NCBI RefSeq assembly: GCF_000002075.1
Contig: NW_004797292.1
Coordinates: 2,504,732-2,568,731 of the forward strand
Source of the DNA: Aplysia californica
Taxonomy: Eukaryota > Mollusca > Gastropoda > Aplysiida > Aplysiidae
DNA length: 64,000 nt
Reading direction: 5' to 3'
Shown piece by piece: positions 1 to 10,084 of this stretch. Made by a program: the position numbers and the translations under genes. The notes under the pieces were generated by a model that searched no databases, was not told the DNA's origin, and was given only the letters and a program-made list of their open reading frames with translations. Each line of letters opens with the position of its first letter. Within the stretch, counting starts at the first letter, position 1.

Positions 1-19
1 AATCATACTTCTTCCCTAC

Positions 20-61
20 ACTGTTGCGAGTGCAGTAAAACCCTTACTAAACTAAACTTAA
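20..61 (+). repeat. SINE 3' tail, solo
   Basis: This is the conserved 3' tail (TTGCGAGTGC, then AAAACCCTTACTAAACTAAA) that ends all A, B and C SINEs in the window. The body is missing or lies before the window. Confidence 0.6.
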
Positions 62-836
62 CTCTTATTAAACTAAACTAAACTCACCCCTACACTCAAG
101 TGGCGACGTGGGGAACAGGGAATGAAGGCAAATGTGGGACTGAATATTTTAATTCCAGAATAGTGATTTCTTCAGTCCCATCGTTTCCTCCTGAAGTTAT
201 GGCTCTGTGCCAATATTTGCCTCACAGAAGCTGTCTTTGGCCTTGTTACTTGTACTACTATTTCACCATTTTTCTCTCCTAACTTGTCAAAGACAAAATA
301 TAGTAGGTCTCTTGCAATTTGAATGACAACTTGGCGTTGGCGTACCTTGAAAGTTGAAGGCGCTGCAATGAACCCTGTTTTACTACCAAACGCATTTGAG
401 ATGCCTTTCCAACATTGGCAGTCTCCCATTCCTTCCGTTCGTTGACATGTGTCTGAGGACAGGTGAACTCATGAAAAAGTCCATCTATTTTTTAAAAAAA
501 TTTTGGCAAAGCGGACACTTTCTTTCTATGCACTAAAGTTATCAAAGGTGTCCCTGTCCCATTTACTATAAAGAGTGGCACTGATAGATCTGTAAGGCCA
601 CAGATTGCACACTCTTTTTTTGCCAGTCTTTTGGCCTGCAACTTCAGCCCCATTTGTGATGGGCATTTATAAGTTTTTTCCTCCACCGCTGACCTCATGT
701 GCAGCAAAACTAGAGGTCCCCCTTCCCACAGAGTGGGTGCCTCGTTTACAGTTGAGTGTGACCCATATGAAGAAGGAAAAGTGTGTGTGTTTGTATTTGA
801 GTGTGTGTGTGTGTAGAAATGTATACTAGAATGTGT
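62..836. other. No recognisable gene; anonymous sequence
   Basis: Two minus-strand open frames (172-429 and 492-707) can be read, but neither resembles a family I know and neither has convincing splice sites. They may be pieces of an unidentified transposon. A short GT-rich run lies near 781-812. Confidence 0.4.
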
Positions 837-884
837 GCATGACCTTGTGCAGTTGCGAGCACCGTAAAACCCTTACTAAACTAA
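837..884 (+). repeat. SINE 3' tail, solo
   Basis: A tail-only copy: TGACCTTGTGCAGTTGCGAG followed by CACCGTAAAACCCTTACTAA. No A, B or C body precedes it. Confidence 0.6.
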
Positions 885-939
885 GAGTGTATGCGCCCAT
901 GTATGTAATGTATGTATGAGTGTGCCTTCATGTTTGTGA

Positions 940-1738
940 TGAGAATGCCATACCTTTTGCCTGTACATTTAGAAAACACTATAGTTTGTGTGGGGAAGGG
1001 GGAGGGGTCGTATTTTGTGAGAATGCTATACCTTTTGCCTGTACATATTTGAATGCGTCATAGTTCGTATGGGGAAGGGGGAGGGGTCGTATATTGTGAG
1101 AATGCTGTGCCTTTTGCCTGTACATATTTGAATGCGTCATAGTTCGTATGGGGAAGGGGGAGGGGTCGTATATTGTGAGAATGCTGTGCCTTTTGCCTGT
1201 ACATTTAGAATACGCTAAAGTTTGCATGGGGAAGGGAGTGGGGACATGTGTTGTGAAAATGCTATACCTTTTGTCTGTACATTTAGAAAACGCTATGGTT
1301 CGTATGGAGAAGGGGGTGGGGACGTATTTTGTGAGAATGCTGTTTCTTTTGCCTGTACATTTAGAATATGTCATAGTTTGTATGGGGAAGGGGGTGGGGA
1401 CATGTGTTGTGAGAATGCTGTTCCTTTTGCTGTACATATTTGAATGCGTCATAGTTCGTATAGGGAAGGGGGAGGGGTCGTTTATTGTGAGAATGCTGTA
1501 CATTTAGAATACGCTATAGTTTGCATGGGGCAGGGGGTGGGGACATATTTTGTGAGAATGCTGTTCCTTTTGTCTGTACATTTAGAAAACGCTATTGTTC
1601 ATATGGAGGAGGGGGTGGGGACGTATTTTGTGAGAATGCTGTATCTTTTGCCTGTACATTTAGAATATGTCATAGTTTGTATGGGGAAGGGGGTGGGGAC
1701 GTCTGTTGTGAAAATGCTGTGTCTTTTGCTGTACCTTA
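940..1738. repeat. 79-bp minisatellite, about ten copies
   Basis: Tandem units of 78-79 bp. The phrase GTGAGAATGC recurs at about 1017, 1096, 1175, 1253 and 1331 and onward. Each unit holds GGGGAAGGGGG with GGGG(A/T)CGTA and a CTTTTGCCTGTACAT block. Two sub-variants alternate (GGAGGGGTCG and GGTGGGGACG). Because the period is near a multiple of three, open frames of 100-174 codons arise on both strands; I take them as by-products. A diverged half unit lies near 1850. Confidence 0.9.
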
Positions 1739-2335
1739 TGATGTGATATTTTCAGTCAAGCTGTTCATCCATGCTTACTTGTGCAGATATTATTATGTTT
1801 TGGAATTGTGTGTATGTGTATGGTTGTGGGTGTGCTTTCATCTTTGGAATGAGAATGCTTTGCCTTTTGTTTGAATATTCTCTTTATTGTATTTTTCTAA
1901 TGCTTTTCAGCCACATATAAAAGTTGTGAATGAATTGGAAAATAGTTTGTGTATATGTGACAGAGAGAGAGAGAGAGAGAGAGTAGGGTAGTGCAGTGTG
2001 TGTATGTGGAAGGGGGGGGGTAACAAATTCAGAAGCATAGTTTTTTGGTTCTCCAGCTCTCTGAGGACTAACATGTATTTTTCCATTTGTTCAATTGTAT
2101 GCTGAACAGAATGTAAAGAAGCATTATGTTTACAGCTAGTAAGACATTGCCCATGAGTATTTTAGTCTGATTAGGATTCTGTGTTTTCTTTGTCTTCTCT
2201 AGTGTTTCACTCAGCATCATTGTGCTGCTTTTCAATGTACATCATCTTTATTACATTTATTGAATGCTGTTCAGTAGCACATGAAAGTACCGCATTTATA
2301 GTATTAAGGTGGGGAGGGGGCATCGTATTAATTTT
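1739..2335. other. No gene seen; simple repeats
   Basis: Mostly AT-rich anonymous sequence. It has a (GA)n run at about 1964-1983 and a short poly-G near 2012. No exon with good splice sites was recognised. Confidence 0.4.
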
Positions 2336-2640
2336 CATCGTGGATGGAGGGAGCGAAGCACAGCACGATTCCATTTGATGGGATAGCAGTGCAGGAGGCT
2401 AGGAGTGAGGAGAAGAAGAAGCTGGACTTCCACACAATGGCAGTCTCTTGTGGATACACTCAGTGTCAGGTAGGACGAAATGTTGTGTTGTTGTTGATCA
2501 TGTTGTAGTTGTTCTTCTTTTTTTGTTTTTGTTGTTGTTGTTGTTGTACTTCTTCTTCTTCTCTTCTTTTTCTTCTTCTCCTTTTCTTCTTCTTCTTCTT
2601 TTTCTTCTTCTTCTTCTTCTTCTTTTTCTTCAAATGCTAG
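2336..2640 (+). repeat. Dispersed repeat ending in (TTC)n, copy 1
   Basis: This shares an order of blocks with 3771-4066: a GGAGGCT/GAGGAG stretch, a GGCAGTCTCTTG block, a CACTCAGTGTCAGGTAGGA block, then GTTGTTGTTG and a long TTC/CTT microsatellite. The pairing suggests an unclassified retroposon with a microsatellite tail. The CAG|GTAGGA motif resembles a splice donor, so exon-derived duplication is an alternative. Confidence 0.5.
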
Positions 2641-2879
2641 ATCTATATCTGAAACGTGAAGTTTATTATTTTGGTGGGACAAAAAATTTTCTGTTAGGTC
2701 ATAATACTTATTCTCTTTTTATGGTGGCATAAATACAATCAATGTACCGTACTAAATGACATTTTATATGTAGAAGTCCTTCTCTTTACTCAAACAGACA
2801 CACACACAATCCTCAACTTCTTGCCTCTGTGTCTTGACATTCCACGAGGGAAAGCCAAGAAGAAAAAGCTGGACAAGAA

Positions 2880-2990
2880 GAAACTGACTTCTTTTCTTTC
2901 CCTACTGTTGTTTCTGTCTGTCCATGTGGCTGGCTTTTTTTTTTCTTGCACTAGATGACCAGTATTGTGTCCACCATGTGTAACTTTTTG
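2880..2990 (+). repeat. E-type SINE, degenerate
   Basis: It matches the 3' half of the E element at 18984-19133: CTGTTGTTTCTGTCTGTCC, then GCACTAGATGACCAGTATTG. The 5' body and terminal hairpin are eroded. Confidence 0.45.
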
Positions 2991-3160
2991 TACTATATAC
3001 TATGTACTATACTGAGGTATGTCATCTGTGGTATAGCTAGTGGTAGGTGCCATGTTATCACCTGCAGAAGATGTCAGTTCTATTACCTTGTGGGGAAATT
3101 AAAAATGTTATTGGATATCTCAATCTTTGTACTGGGACATTGTATCGCTCTGAGACCCAG

Positions 3161-3345
3161 GTGAGTGGATGGTTGGCGGGTGCTCTGGTGTGGTTTGCTT
3201 CTTCTTTCCTATCAGACGTCTATCGTCCTTATCTCCCCTCCTTCTGTTTTATGTTTGTTACTCTCTTGTAACTCCTCTAATCCTCTGGCGCTTATATGAC
3301 CTTATGCAGTTGCGAGCGCCGTAAAACCTCTACTAAAACTAACAA
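3161..3345 (+). mobile_element. A-type SINE copy A1
   Basis: Reference description of the A element, about 180 bp. It has a head GTGGTTGGCGGGTGCTCTGG, a T/C-rich middle, a small hairpin GTTAC-TCTCTT-GTAAC, a terminal hairpin of GGCGCTC/GAGCGCC type with an ATGACCTTATGCAG loop, and a tail AAAACCTCTACTAAAACTAA. No tRNA-type box B is visible. Direct repeats of about 29 bp flank it (3131-3160 and 3346-3374, core ACTGGGACATTGTATC), far longer than usual target-site duplications. Its first stem base pair is weakened in this copy (GGCGCTT). Confidence 0.9.
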
Positions 3346-3478
3346 ACTGGGACATTGTATCACTCTGAGACCAGGTGAGCCCTGAGAGGCAAAGTCAAAG
3401 CAGCCTGCCTCCTAAATGGACTAAATTGTGTTGATTGTAGCGGGAAAATGTATACAGCAAAAAAAGACTGCCTGTTTC

Positions 3479-3524
3479 TTATGACCTTATGCAGTTGCGA
3501 GCGCCTTAATACACCTACTACTAA
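3479..3524 (+). repeat. SINE 3' tail, solo
   Basis: Tail-only copy directly upstream of A2, with ATGACCTTATGCAG and GCGAGCGCC but no body. Confidence 0.65.
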
Positions 3525-3525
3525 T

Positions 3526-3725
3526 GGGTGGTTGGTGGGTGCTCTGGTGTGGTTTGCTTCTTCTTTCCTATCAAACATCTATCGTCCTTATCCCCCCCTT
3601 CTTCTTTTTTATGTTTGTTACTCTCTTGTAACAACTCTAACCTTCTGGCGCTCATATGACCTTATGCAGTTGTGAGCGCCGTAAAACCCTCTACTAAAAC
3701 TAAAATACCTCTACTAAAACTAAAC
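3526..3725 (+). mobile_element. A-type SINE copy A2
   Basis: Full-length A element with head GGGTGGTTGGTGGGTGCTCT. The tail is repeated (AAAACCCTCTACTAAAAC, then ACCTCTACTAAAACTAAA). Confidence 0.9.
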
Positions 3726-3770
3726 TGCTTCTAAAATTGTGTTGTTGTTGTTATCTCGTCAGGTGGGAGT

Positions 3771-4066
3771 TGATCTGAACAAGACTGGTCTGGTCTGGTG
3801 ACAGAGTGAATGAAGCAGAGGGTACATCCTTTTGACGAGACCACAGTGGCGGAGGCTGAGTGCTGAGAAAGCTGGCCTTCGTTCGAGACGGTGGCTGTCT
3901 CTTGTCTTTACTTGTGGACTCACTAAGTCTCAGGTAGGATTAAATAAATAGTGTAATGTTGTTGTAGTTTTTTCTTCTTCTTCTCCTTTTCCTCCTTCTC
4001 CTCCTCCTGTTTCTTCTTCTTCTTCTTCTTCTTCTTCTTCTTCTTCTTCTTCTTCTTCTTCTTCAC
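3771..4066 (+). repeat. Dispersed repeat ending in (TTC)n, copy 2
   Basis: Second copy of the unit at 2336-2640: GCGGAGGCTGAG, GGTGGCTGTCTCTTG, CACTAAGTCTCAGGTAGGA, GTTGTTGTAG, then a pure (TTC)n run to about 4065. Function unknown. Confidence 0.5.
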
Positions 4067-4084
4067 TTTGATGATCATGGTTTT

Positions 4085-4440
4085 CCAAAATAGACAATAA
4101 ACTTCTCATCATGCCCAAACTGGGTCCACAAAAACATTCGGGCCTTTCCAGAAGAGACAAAGTCATTTTTACTCTATTGCGTATTGGACACACCTGCCTG
4201 ACACGTTAATACCTCCTGCAGGGAGATGAGAAACTGTTTTGTGTCAGATGTGACACAGATTTCACCATTTGACACATCTTAACAGAATGTCCAGAATTTG
4301 TAAAGACCCAAAGGAAGTATTTTAAATGCAAGAAATTGCAAGATCTATTCTGCCGTTGATCCGAGCTGAATTCTTGATTTTTTAAAGGCCATTGATCGTT
4401 ACAATAAATTGTGAATACCATTATTTTAATCTTAAGTAAA
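4085..4440 (+). pseudogene. LINE 3' end remnant (C-terminal Cys-rich region)
   Basis: Conceptual + strand translation gives fragments such as LRIGHTCLT, GDEKLFCVRCDT and HILTECPEFVKT. These match the C-terminal 'LRIGHTRLTH ... C..C.....HIL..C' block of Jockey/I-type LINEs known from molluscs and insects. Several stop codons interrupt it, so it is decayed. The clade is inferred from motif memory only. Confidence 0.6.
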
Positions 4441-4555
4441 TTGTCATTTTTTTAGATCGATATTTTACCACAATTTTTTTTACAATTTAATCGAATCATT
4501 GACCTAAACCAAGCCGTGCTGTGAACTATTGTGAATGCAACCAACTTGTGTTTTG

Positions 4556-4606
4556 TACGGTCATATAACCTTATACAGTTGAAAGCGCTGTAAAACTCTT
4601 ACTAAA
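4556..4606 (+). repeat. SINE 3' tail, solo
   Basis: Tail-only copy with diverged arms (ATAACCTTATACAGTTGAAA, then GCGCTGTAAAACTCTTACTA). Confidence 0.55.
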
Positions 4607-4751
4607 CTAACAATTTTTTTCCACTCATTTCACAGCTGTGATGCTCTATAAAAACGACATTAACCTAGTCTTTCCCGTCGCTCATCTGTTCAAATTCACT
4701 TTTTAAAAAAAGTTTTTCTCAGTGACGCATGATCGCCTATATCTGTTTCAG

Positions 4752-4874
4752 ATCTGGAACATGATGAAGAAGCAGCTGCAGACCATGTTTTCATCTAACG
4801 TGGAGACTGCCAACGGTGATTTGATGGTGGCCTTGAAACATGGAGGTCAAGACGCCCACTGTTCTGACAGCTGA
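4752..4874 (+). CDS. Candidate terminal coding exon of an unidentified gene
   Basis: A good acceptor (CTGTTTCAG at 4743-4751) opens a 40-codon frame beginning IWNMMKKQLQTMFSSN and ending with TGA at 4872-4874. It is the only plausible exon seen upstream of EMSY. A second frame stays open for only 13 codons. The basic, amphipathic start suggests a C-terminal helix. I do not recognise the family, and upstream exons would lie before the window or hidden in 1-4.7 kb. Its + orientation agrees with the SINEs around it. It could also be a chance open frame. Confidence 0.35.
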   Translation: MWNMMKKQLQTMFSSNVETANGDLMVALKHGGQDAHCSDS

Positions 4875-4962
4875 TCTACGCTTGATTCAGCCTTGCTGTG
4901 CTACCCTTCCAAACATTATGGTGAGCTTTCATGTCAGATATATTAGACTTCTTGCCCTTTTT

Positions 4963-5010
4963 AATGATCTTATACACTTGCCACCGTCGTAAAACTACAA
5001 AACTAACTAA
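4963..5010 (+). repeat. SINE 3' tail, solo, diverged
   Basis: ATGATCTTATACACTTGCCA followed by CGTCGTAAAAC. Just downstream (about 5024-5075) is a diverged E/A-type head (GGTGCCATTGGGAGGTCGG). Confidence 0.45.
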
Positions 5011-5544
5011 ATCCCCTTGTGAAGGTATGGGGGGTTTGAAGGTGCCATTGGGAGGTCGGTTTTTTGGGGGGGGGGTTTTCTTTCTTTAATATTGTCTGTA
5101 CTTAGTGACTACAATGATGTTGATTTCTGGATTGGAAAGTTTGGGTTGTTTTTTTTTAATTTAAACAAAATATCTCTATCTATCCATCGGGATGTTGTAC
5201 CCCACTCATCCTGCTGTCTTAAATGATCTAGATTCTAAATTGCGTTGATGTAGGCTAAATGATGTAAAATATGACGAAGTGAGCATAAAAAATACATTTG
5301 CTATCAGTCACCACTTAATGTTCAAGCTTTGATCATTCAACACGCTGCGAACATACAGATTGTTCAATTCTGTTGGTATTTTTTTCTTTTAAAACTCATA
5401 AAGGCAACAGCATACATCCTATAAAATGTGTAAACTTGTGTTGTTAGTGTTGTTACTGATTTGTAAATGTATATGATGGTTCAAAATGTACAGCAAAACT
5501 TGTGTTACTGATTTGTATATTGATAGTTAAAAATGTACAGCAAC

Positions 5545-5592
5545 AACTTATGCAGTTGCAAGTGCCATAAAACTCATACTAAAACAAACAAT
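5545..5592 (+). repeat. SINE 3' tail, solo
   Basis: AACTTATGCAGTTGCAAGTG and CCATAAAACTCATACTAAAA; no body. Confidence 0.55.
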
Positions 5593-6410
5593 GTACAGCA
5601 ACGTTGCTCTTCTTAGTCTGCTGCTGATCGGACATGTGTATCCTCTTCATCATAACAGAGTCGAAGAAAAGGATTTTGCTTTGTTTTTTGTATTTTTTTT
5701 CTTTTCTGTTTTTTTTCTTTTTCTTATTGAGTCATTATTTCTCAGATTGTTTATTCCATATTACAAGACTCACACTTTTGTTGTTTTTTGGGGTTTTAAA
5801 AAAAATGTTTATTTGTTTGTTTTTGTTTGGGTGTTTTTCGTCTAGGGGGAAATAAATTATAATATAATCCTTATAGTTTTAGTGAGGTTTTCTGTCCAAG
5901 TTTTAAACTAAATTATCAGGAAAAGAAATAAACTTGGCACCATTCAGAATTCGTGGCTCTTCGCTTACATCAATAACTATTTTTATGTCAATGTACAAGA
6001 GCAAAAGAGCTCAGTGACCTTCATTTTGTTGATGTACTTCTCTTTACACAAATTGGAACTTAAAGACTGTTGCTGTTTGGTTGTGCTTCACTTTCCTCCA
6101 ACTCAAAGTAAATGGAATGATCTCTATTGTGTCCATGTGCTTCTTTTTACTTGAAGAAAAAAAAAAACAACAACAAACAAACAAATTGTGTTTTCCCATC
6201 AGCATTGTTTCTCTAATGCGCTACTGTATGTTGTTTGTGCGTTCAACAGATATGTCTATGGCCCCCTGCTGTTGCTGTTACTACCTGGACTGTGCTGGAG
6301 GAATGGGACGTCCCACTGTTGTGGTGGCTGTGAACACGAAGACAGGAGATGAACTCCCCAACCACTGGGTCAAAAGGAGAATGCTCATGAGTTTGGACTA
6401 CTCGTCATCA
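5593..6410. other. No gene seen
   Basis: T-rich sequence with long T runs (5690-5825) that create false open frames. A weak E-like block lies at 6105-6160 (ATTGTGTCCATGTGCTTC). The LINE frame downstream is on the other strand. Confidence 0.4.
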
Positions 6411-6937
6411 TCATCCGGTGCCTTGCCGACTGCTGTGGGCGATCATGGACCTCCACTTCACTCTGTCTTGCGTTGCAGCGATGGTGTCTGTTATTCTTGC
6501 TGCTCCCAGCCATGTTGTCATCTTGTCCAGTATCTTTTCCCTCTGTCTGCCTCTGTCCCTCTTTCCATCAAACTTGCCTGTTGTTACAATATTCTCCAAT
6601 GCTTCTTTCCGCATTGTGTGTCCAATGAAATTTGCCTGTCGCTTTCGTATATATTCGTCTTAAGCTGTCGTCTGCAATTTGCTTCAACCAAGACTTCTTC
6701 ATTTGGTTTTCTAGCTGTCCATGGGATACGCAGCATGCGCTTTATGAACCACAACTCTGTCGCCTCAATTGTTCTTTTCAGCTGTTTATTGATTTCCATG
6801 CTTCTCACCTGTGTGATAGGATTGGCTCTATGTAACTTTTCAGTACTCTTTTTTTTTAGACAACTAGTAGACCAAAAATAAACCATCCAGTGAGGAAAAC
6901 ATAGGTCTTCCAACAAGAGCCGATGAGCAAGGAACAT
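6411..6937 (-). pseudogene. RTE-like LINE reverse transcriptase, 3' end remnant
   Basis: Minus-strand translation gives, in order, KRTIEATELWFIKRMLRIPW, NEEVLVEANCRRQLKTNI and GKRDRGRQREKILDKMTTWL with RVKWRSMIA. This is the C-terminal part of RTE/BovB-type LINE proteins ('MWF.RRMLRI.W', 'G.R.RGRQR', 'W..MIA'). The catalytic palm is missing, and at least one frame change separates the pieces (6584-6937 and 6411-6614). A dead 5'-truncated copy. Confidence 0.7.
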
Positions 6938-7199
6938 TTTTTGGCCTTAACAAGACAGTTTATTTGATGTGCTATAATATTTTCCTTGTCATGACTTGAT
7001 TGACAATGATGTCTGGAATTTTGTTCATTCAAAGGTAAATTTTCGTATAACATTTTAGAGCCTACTGCTGTCCTTTGTATTGATGATGTAATAACTTATG
7101 ATGACTGACTGAGACTGAGTGACAGACATTGGTGATGACATCGGTGTTGTGTAGGAGATGAACAGTGAGTAGCTGACGATGGGAAAACATAGCTCTTCT

Positions 7200-7500
7200 T
7201 CTGTCTTAATTTACTGCTTGTGTGGTGTTCCTCTGTGTGTAGACTTAAGATCCACGTGTGTGTGTGTGTTCGTGTGCATGTTAGCTGATGTGTGTGCATG
7301 TCACAGGATGTGTATGACATAGAGAGTGTGTGTGTGTGTTTGTTTGTTAGCTGATGTGTGTGCATGTCACAGGGTGTGTATGAGAGAGAGAGTGTGTGTG
7401 TTTGTGTGCATAAGTGTGAAGGTTACATGATGTATGTACATGTCACAAGATGTGAGTGTGTGTTGTGTATGTGTGCTTGGGTGTATATGTGATTTGGAGG
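7200..7500. repeat. GT-rich minisatellite
   Basis: Imperfect units of TTAGCTGATGTGTGTGCATG plus TCACAGGATGTGTATGA separated by (GT)n runs. Confidence 0.75.
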
Positions 7501-7714
7501 TATGTTTTCAATGAAAATGTTAACGGTCACAGATCGTATTTGTTGATTTTGGTGCTATGTTGGTGGTGTCATATATATACAAAGGTTTCCAGTATATTGA
7601 GAAATTGACTGAAATAAAATTTGAGCATAATTCTCATTGTTTTTGTTTTGCTGCTTGTTTGTTTTATTGTTGTAGACTTAACGGAGTTGTAGCTCACAAC
7701 TGGATTTCTCTTTA

Positions 7715-7853
7715 ACGATTCACGACCTCGGTGCTTTCTTGTCGTATCTCCATTTTTTAAAACAGTGAAAATGTGACTTCTTCTTAAGCTCACTCTTTGT
7801 AATGAACTGTTTTCAATGTTATTAAAAATTGAGATACGACAAGAAAGCCCAGT
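7715..7853. mobile_element. Foldback MITE, copy 1
   Basis: Inverted arms GGTGCTTTCTTGTCGTATCT (about 7730) and AGATACGACAAGAAAGCC (about 7832) flank an 60-70 bp loop shared with 17714-17914 (AATGTGACTTCTTCTTAAGC, then TCACTCTTTGTAATGAACTG). The right arm abuts the next SINE. Confidence 0.7.
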
Positions 7854-8183
7854 AGAATTATAATTGTAAAAAATGGGCTGATTCATCAATGTCACGCTCA
7901 TAACTGCCTGGCCTGCAACAGGGAACTGCTGCTTTTTCTTTCCTAATCCTTACTATATGTATCGTCATTTTCCCTCTACTTCTTTTGTGTGTTTGTCACA
8001 CTCTTGTGATCCGCTTTTTCCGGGGTGCCTTGATAGTCGAAGCAGACTTTGTGCTGTTGCAGCTAGAGAGGTGATCAGAGTAAGTTTAATTCCTTGAAAA
8101 GACTTTTCTGTTGATATCCACCCCTTGGCGCTCAAATGACCTTATGCAGTTGCGAGCGTCGTAAAACCTCTACTAAACGAACA
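7854..8183 (+). mobile_element. B-type SINE copy B1 (5' truncated)
   Basis: B body: AATGGGCTGATTCATCAATG, AACAGGGAACTGCTGCTTTT, GTGCCTTGATAGTCGAAGCA, CCACCCCTTGGCGCTC. It then has the shared hairpin tail ATGACCTTATGCAGTTGCGA. The small hairpin reads GTCAC-TCTCTT-GTGAT here. Confidence 0.85.
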
Positions 8184-8616
8184 AACATGTGTATAGCTGT
8201 AGAGAGATAGGGCCCGATACAGCGACTGATGATCTCCAAGCCAGAGTCCAGTCTGCGGAGCTTTCAGTTTCAGTTCAGCTGTCAGCAGCCCAGGTAGCTG
8301 TTAAAGTTTTAAGTGTTTGTGTCCTATTCAGCCTGGATTGGTCCTGCCACCCAGGGCTGGCTCCTGGTATTCTCTAAAATGTGTCGATAGAGGTGTTAAA
8401 TGTTATTTTGTTATGCTGTTAAAAAATTACAGCCCTTGATCAACTGGCGTTACGCTGTACCCAAGAGCCTAGGAGGTCCCTCTGACCCCTGAGGCACCGA
8501 CCTTTCAGGTGCCGCACTCTGATAAAATTGGGATTCTCCCCTCTGCCTCTTCTTCTTCCCCTCTATCTTCTTTATACATACATTATGTATACATGTATAT
8601 CTTTTCTTTTACCAAA

Positions 8617-8794
8617 GTGGGTGGTTGGCGGGTGCTCTGGTGTGGTTTGCTTCTTCTTTCCAATCGAACACCTATCGTCCTTATCTCCCCTTCTTCTTTT
8701 TTAAAATGTTTGTTACTCTCTTGTAACACCTCTAATCTTCTGGCGCTCATATGACCTCATGCAGTTGCGAGAGCCGGAAAACCTCTACTAAAAC
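8617..8794 (+). mobile_element. A-type SINE copy A3
   Basis: Full-length A element with GTGGGTGGTTGGCGGGTGCT at the start, GTTAC/GTAAC hairpin and a slightly diverged terminal stem (GGCGCTC/GAGAGCC). Confidence 0.9.
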
Positions 8795-8931
8795 AATCTT
8801 CTACCTAACGCCCTATGATAAAGTGTGAGCTACACTCTTCACCTTCTACCCTTCCCAGCCCCTCCCGTTTTCTCCACCATCCCATCAAAGGCGGCAGCCC
8901 CGTAAATCCACATATCCTGTTCTTGGGTATG

Positions 8932-9192
8932 TAAGATTTAACACCTAGCCTTCTTGGATATGGGCGAAAAAAAATTCAGAATTCCCGAGTGCAAGTGCAA
9001 GTTGTGCATATTAAAAAATCCCTTGATGTTCATAAAATCGATACGAATAGATTGGCTTCGACCGCCATCCGGGCAAAATTAAAAACATATTCCAGACAAA
9101 ACTGAAAATGCTTAATTATAAGTTATTGTGTCCCTCGCGCTCAGATGACCTTATGCAATTGTAAGCGCCGTAAAACACTTCCCAAAACATCA
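8932..9192 (+). mobile_element. C-type SINE, 3' part (C1)
   Basis: It matches the distal third of C2 (GGGCGAAAAAAAATTC, AAATCGATACGAATAG, CCATCCGGGCAAAATT) and ends in the shared tail (CGCGCTCAGATGACCTTATG). The tRNA-like head is absent. Confidence 0.75.
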
Positions 9193-9313
9193 TACAATGT
9201 ACGACATGTACTCATTTATTGTCTCCATGTAGTCAATGACATTGTCAAGGCATAGAAAGGCTACAATAACCTCGGACTTTCATTTTGTCTCTGAAAAAAA
9301 TTCACACTTGAAT

Positions 9314-9850
9314 GGGGGGCTCTCGTGTCCAAGAGGATAATTAAGTTGTTCGTCTTTCATTCAATAGGTCCCGGGTTCGAATCCGGATGGCAACGGACAT
9401 TTTTCTTCTCTAAAAGTGTCTCCTTTTACCTCCTTTCCTGCTCTCTCTAGCAATGTTCTGTCGTCTGCTTTCGTCTCCACTTTCTGCTCCCACCCTGTCA
9501 CCTCCTTTGCCCCCCTCTTCTGGGCTCCCGACTTTTTCTGCAGCAGCCTTTCTACTGCTTCTCCTTGGATCCTTTTTACTTCTGTCTTTCAGCCACACCC
9601 CTGATCTTATGGCAGGAAAGATCTACACCAAGCCTTTTTGGCCAAGGGCGAAGAATATCGGAGGTCCTTTGTGAAAGTTGCGCATGTTAATTGCAGATTC
9701 ATTGGTGGTACCAAATCGATAGGAGTAGGCTTCGGCCATCACCCCAGCAAAACACCAAATTTCCTACCAACTGAAATTTGTTAAAGTATCCCGCGCGTTC
9801 ATATGACCTTGTGCAGTTGTGAGTGCCGTAAAACACTTACAAAAACAAAC
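9314..9850 (+). mobile_element. C-type tRNA-derived SINE (C2), near full length
   Basis: About 540 bp. The head resembles a tRNA with A-box-like GTCCAAGAGGATAATTAAG and box B GGGTTCGAATCC. The sister copy at 44690 has GTGGCCGAGAGGTTAAGG, as in tRNA-Ser/Leu. A long body follows (CTGCTTTCGTCTCC, GCCACACCCCTGATCTTATG, GGCTTCGGCCATCACC), ending in the same 3' hairpin tail as A and B elements. Confidence 0.85.
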
Positions 9851-10084
9851 ACAAAACCCCTAAAAACAATACACCCCCCCCCAACAACAATAAAACAAAA
9901 AACAAAAACAACAATTGAATGAAAATGGTGCTTGTATTTCAATGGATCTTTTGTGTGCTACACTAACTACAAAAGGCCAATTTCAGAGGTATATTTACAA
10001 AATACATATATAACCTTACATACGGGCGCTAGGCCCTTTACTATAAATATGCCTGTTATAGGCTAATGTATTTTTTGTAAGGCT

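Noticed and set aside
979-1874. Open frames of 100-174 codons on both strands
   Set aside because: They arise from a 79-bp tandem repeat read in several frames; no domain and no splice context.
2335-2682. Lys/Glu/Arg/Thr-rich minus-strand frame
   Set aside because: It lies over (TTC)n and GTTGTT repeats; composition only.
6081-6881. 266-codon + strand frame
   Set aside because: It is antisense to an RTE-type LINE remnant and has no recognisable domain.
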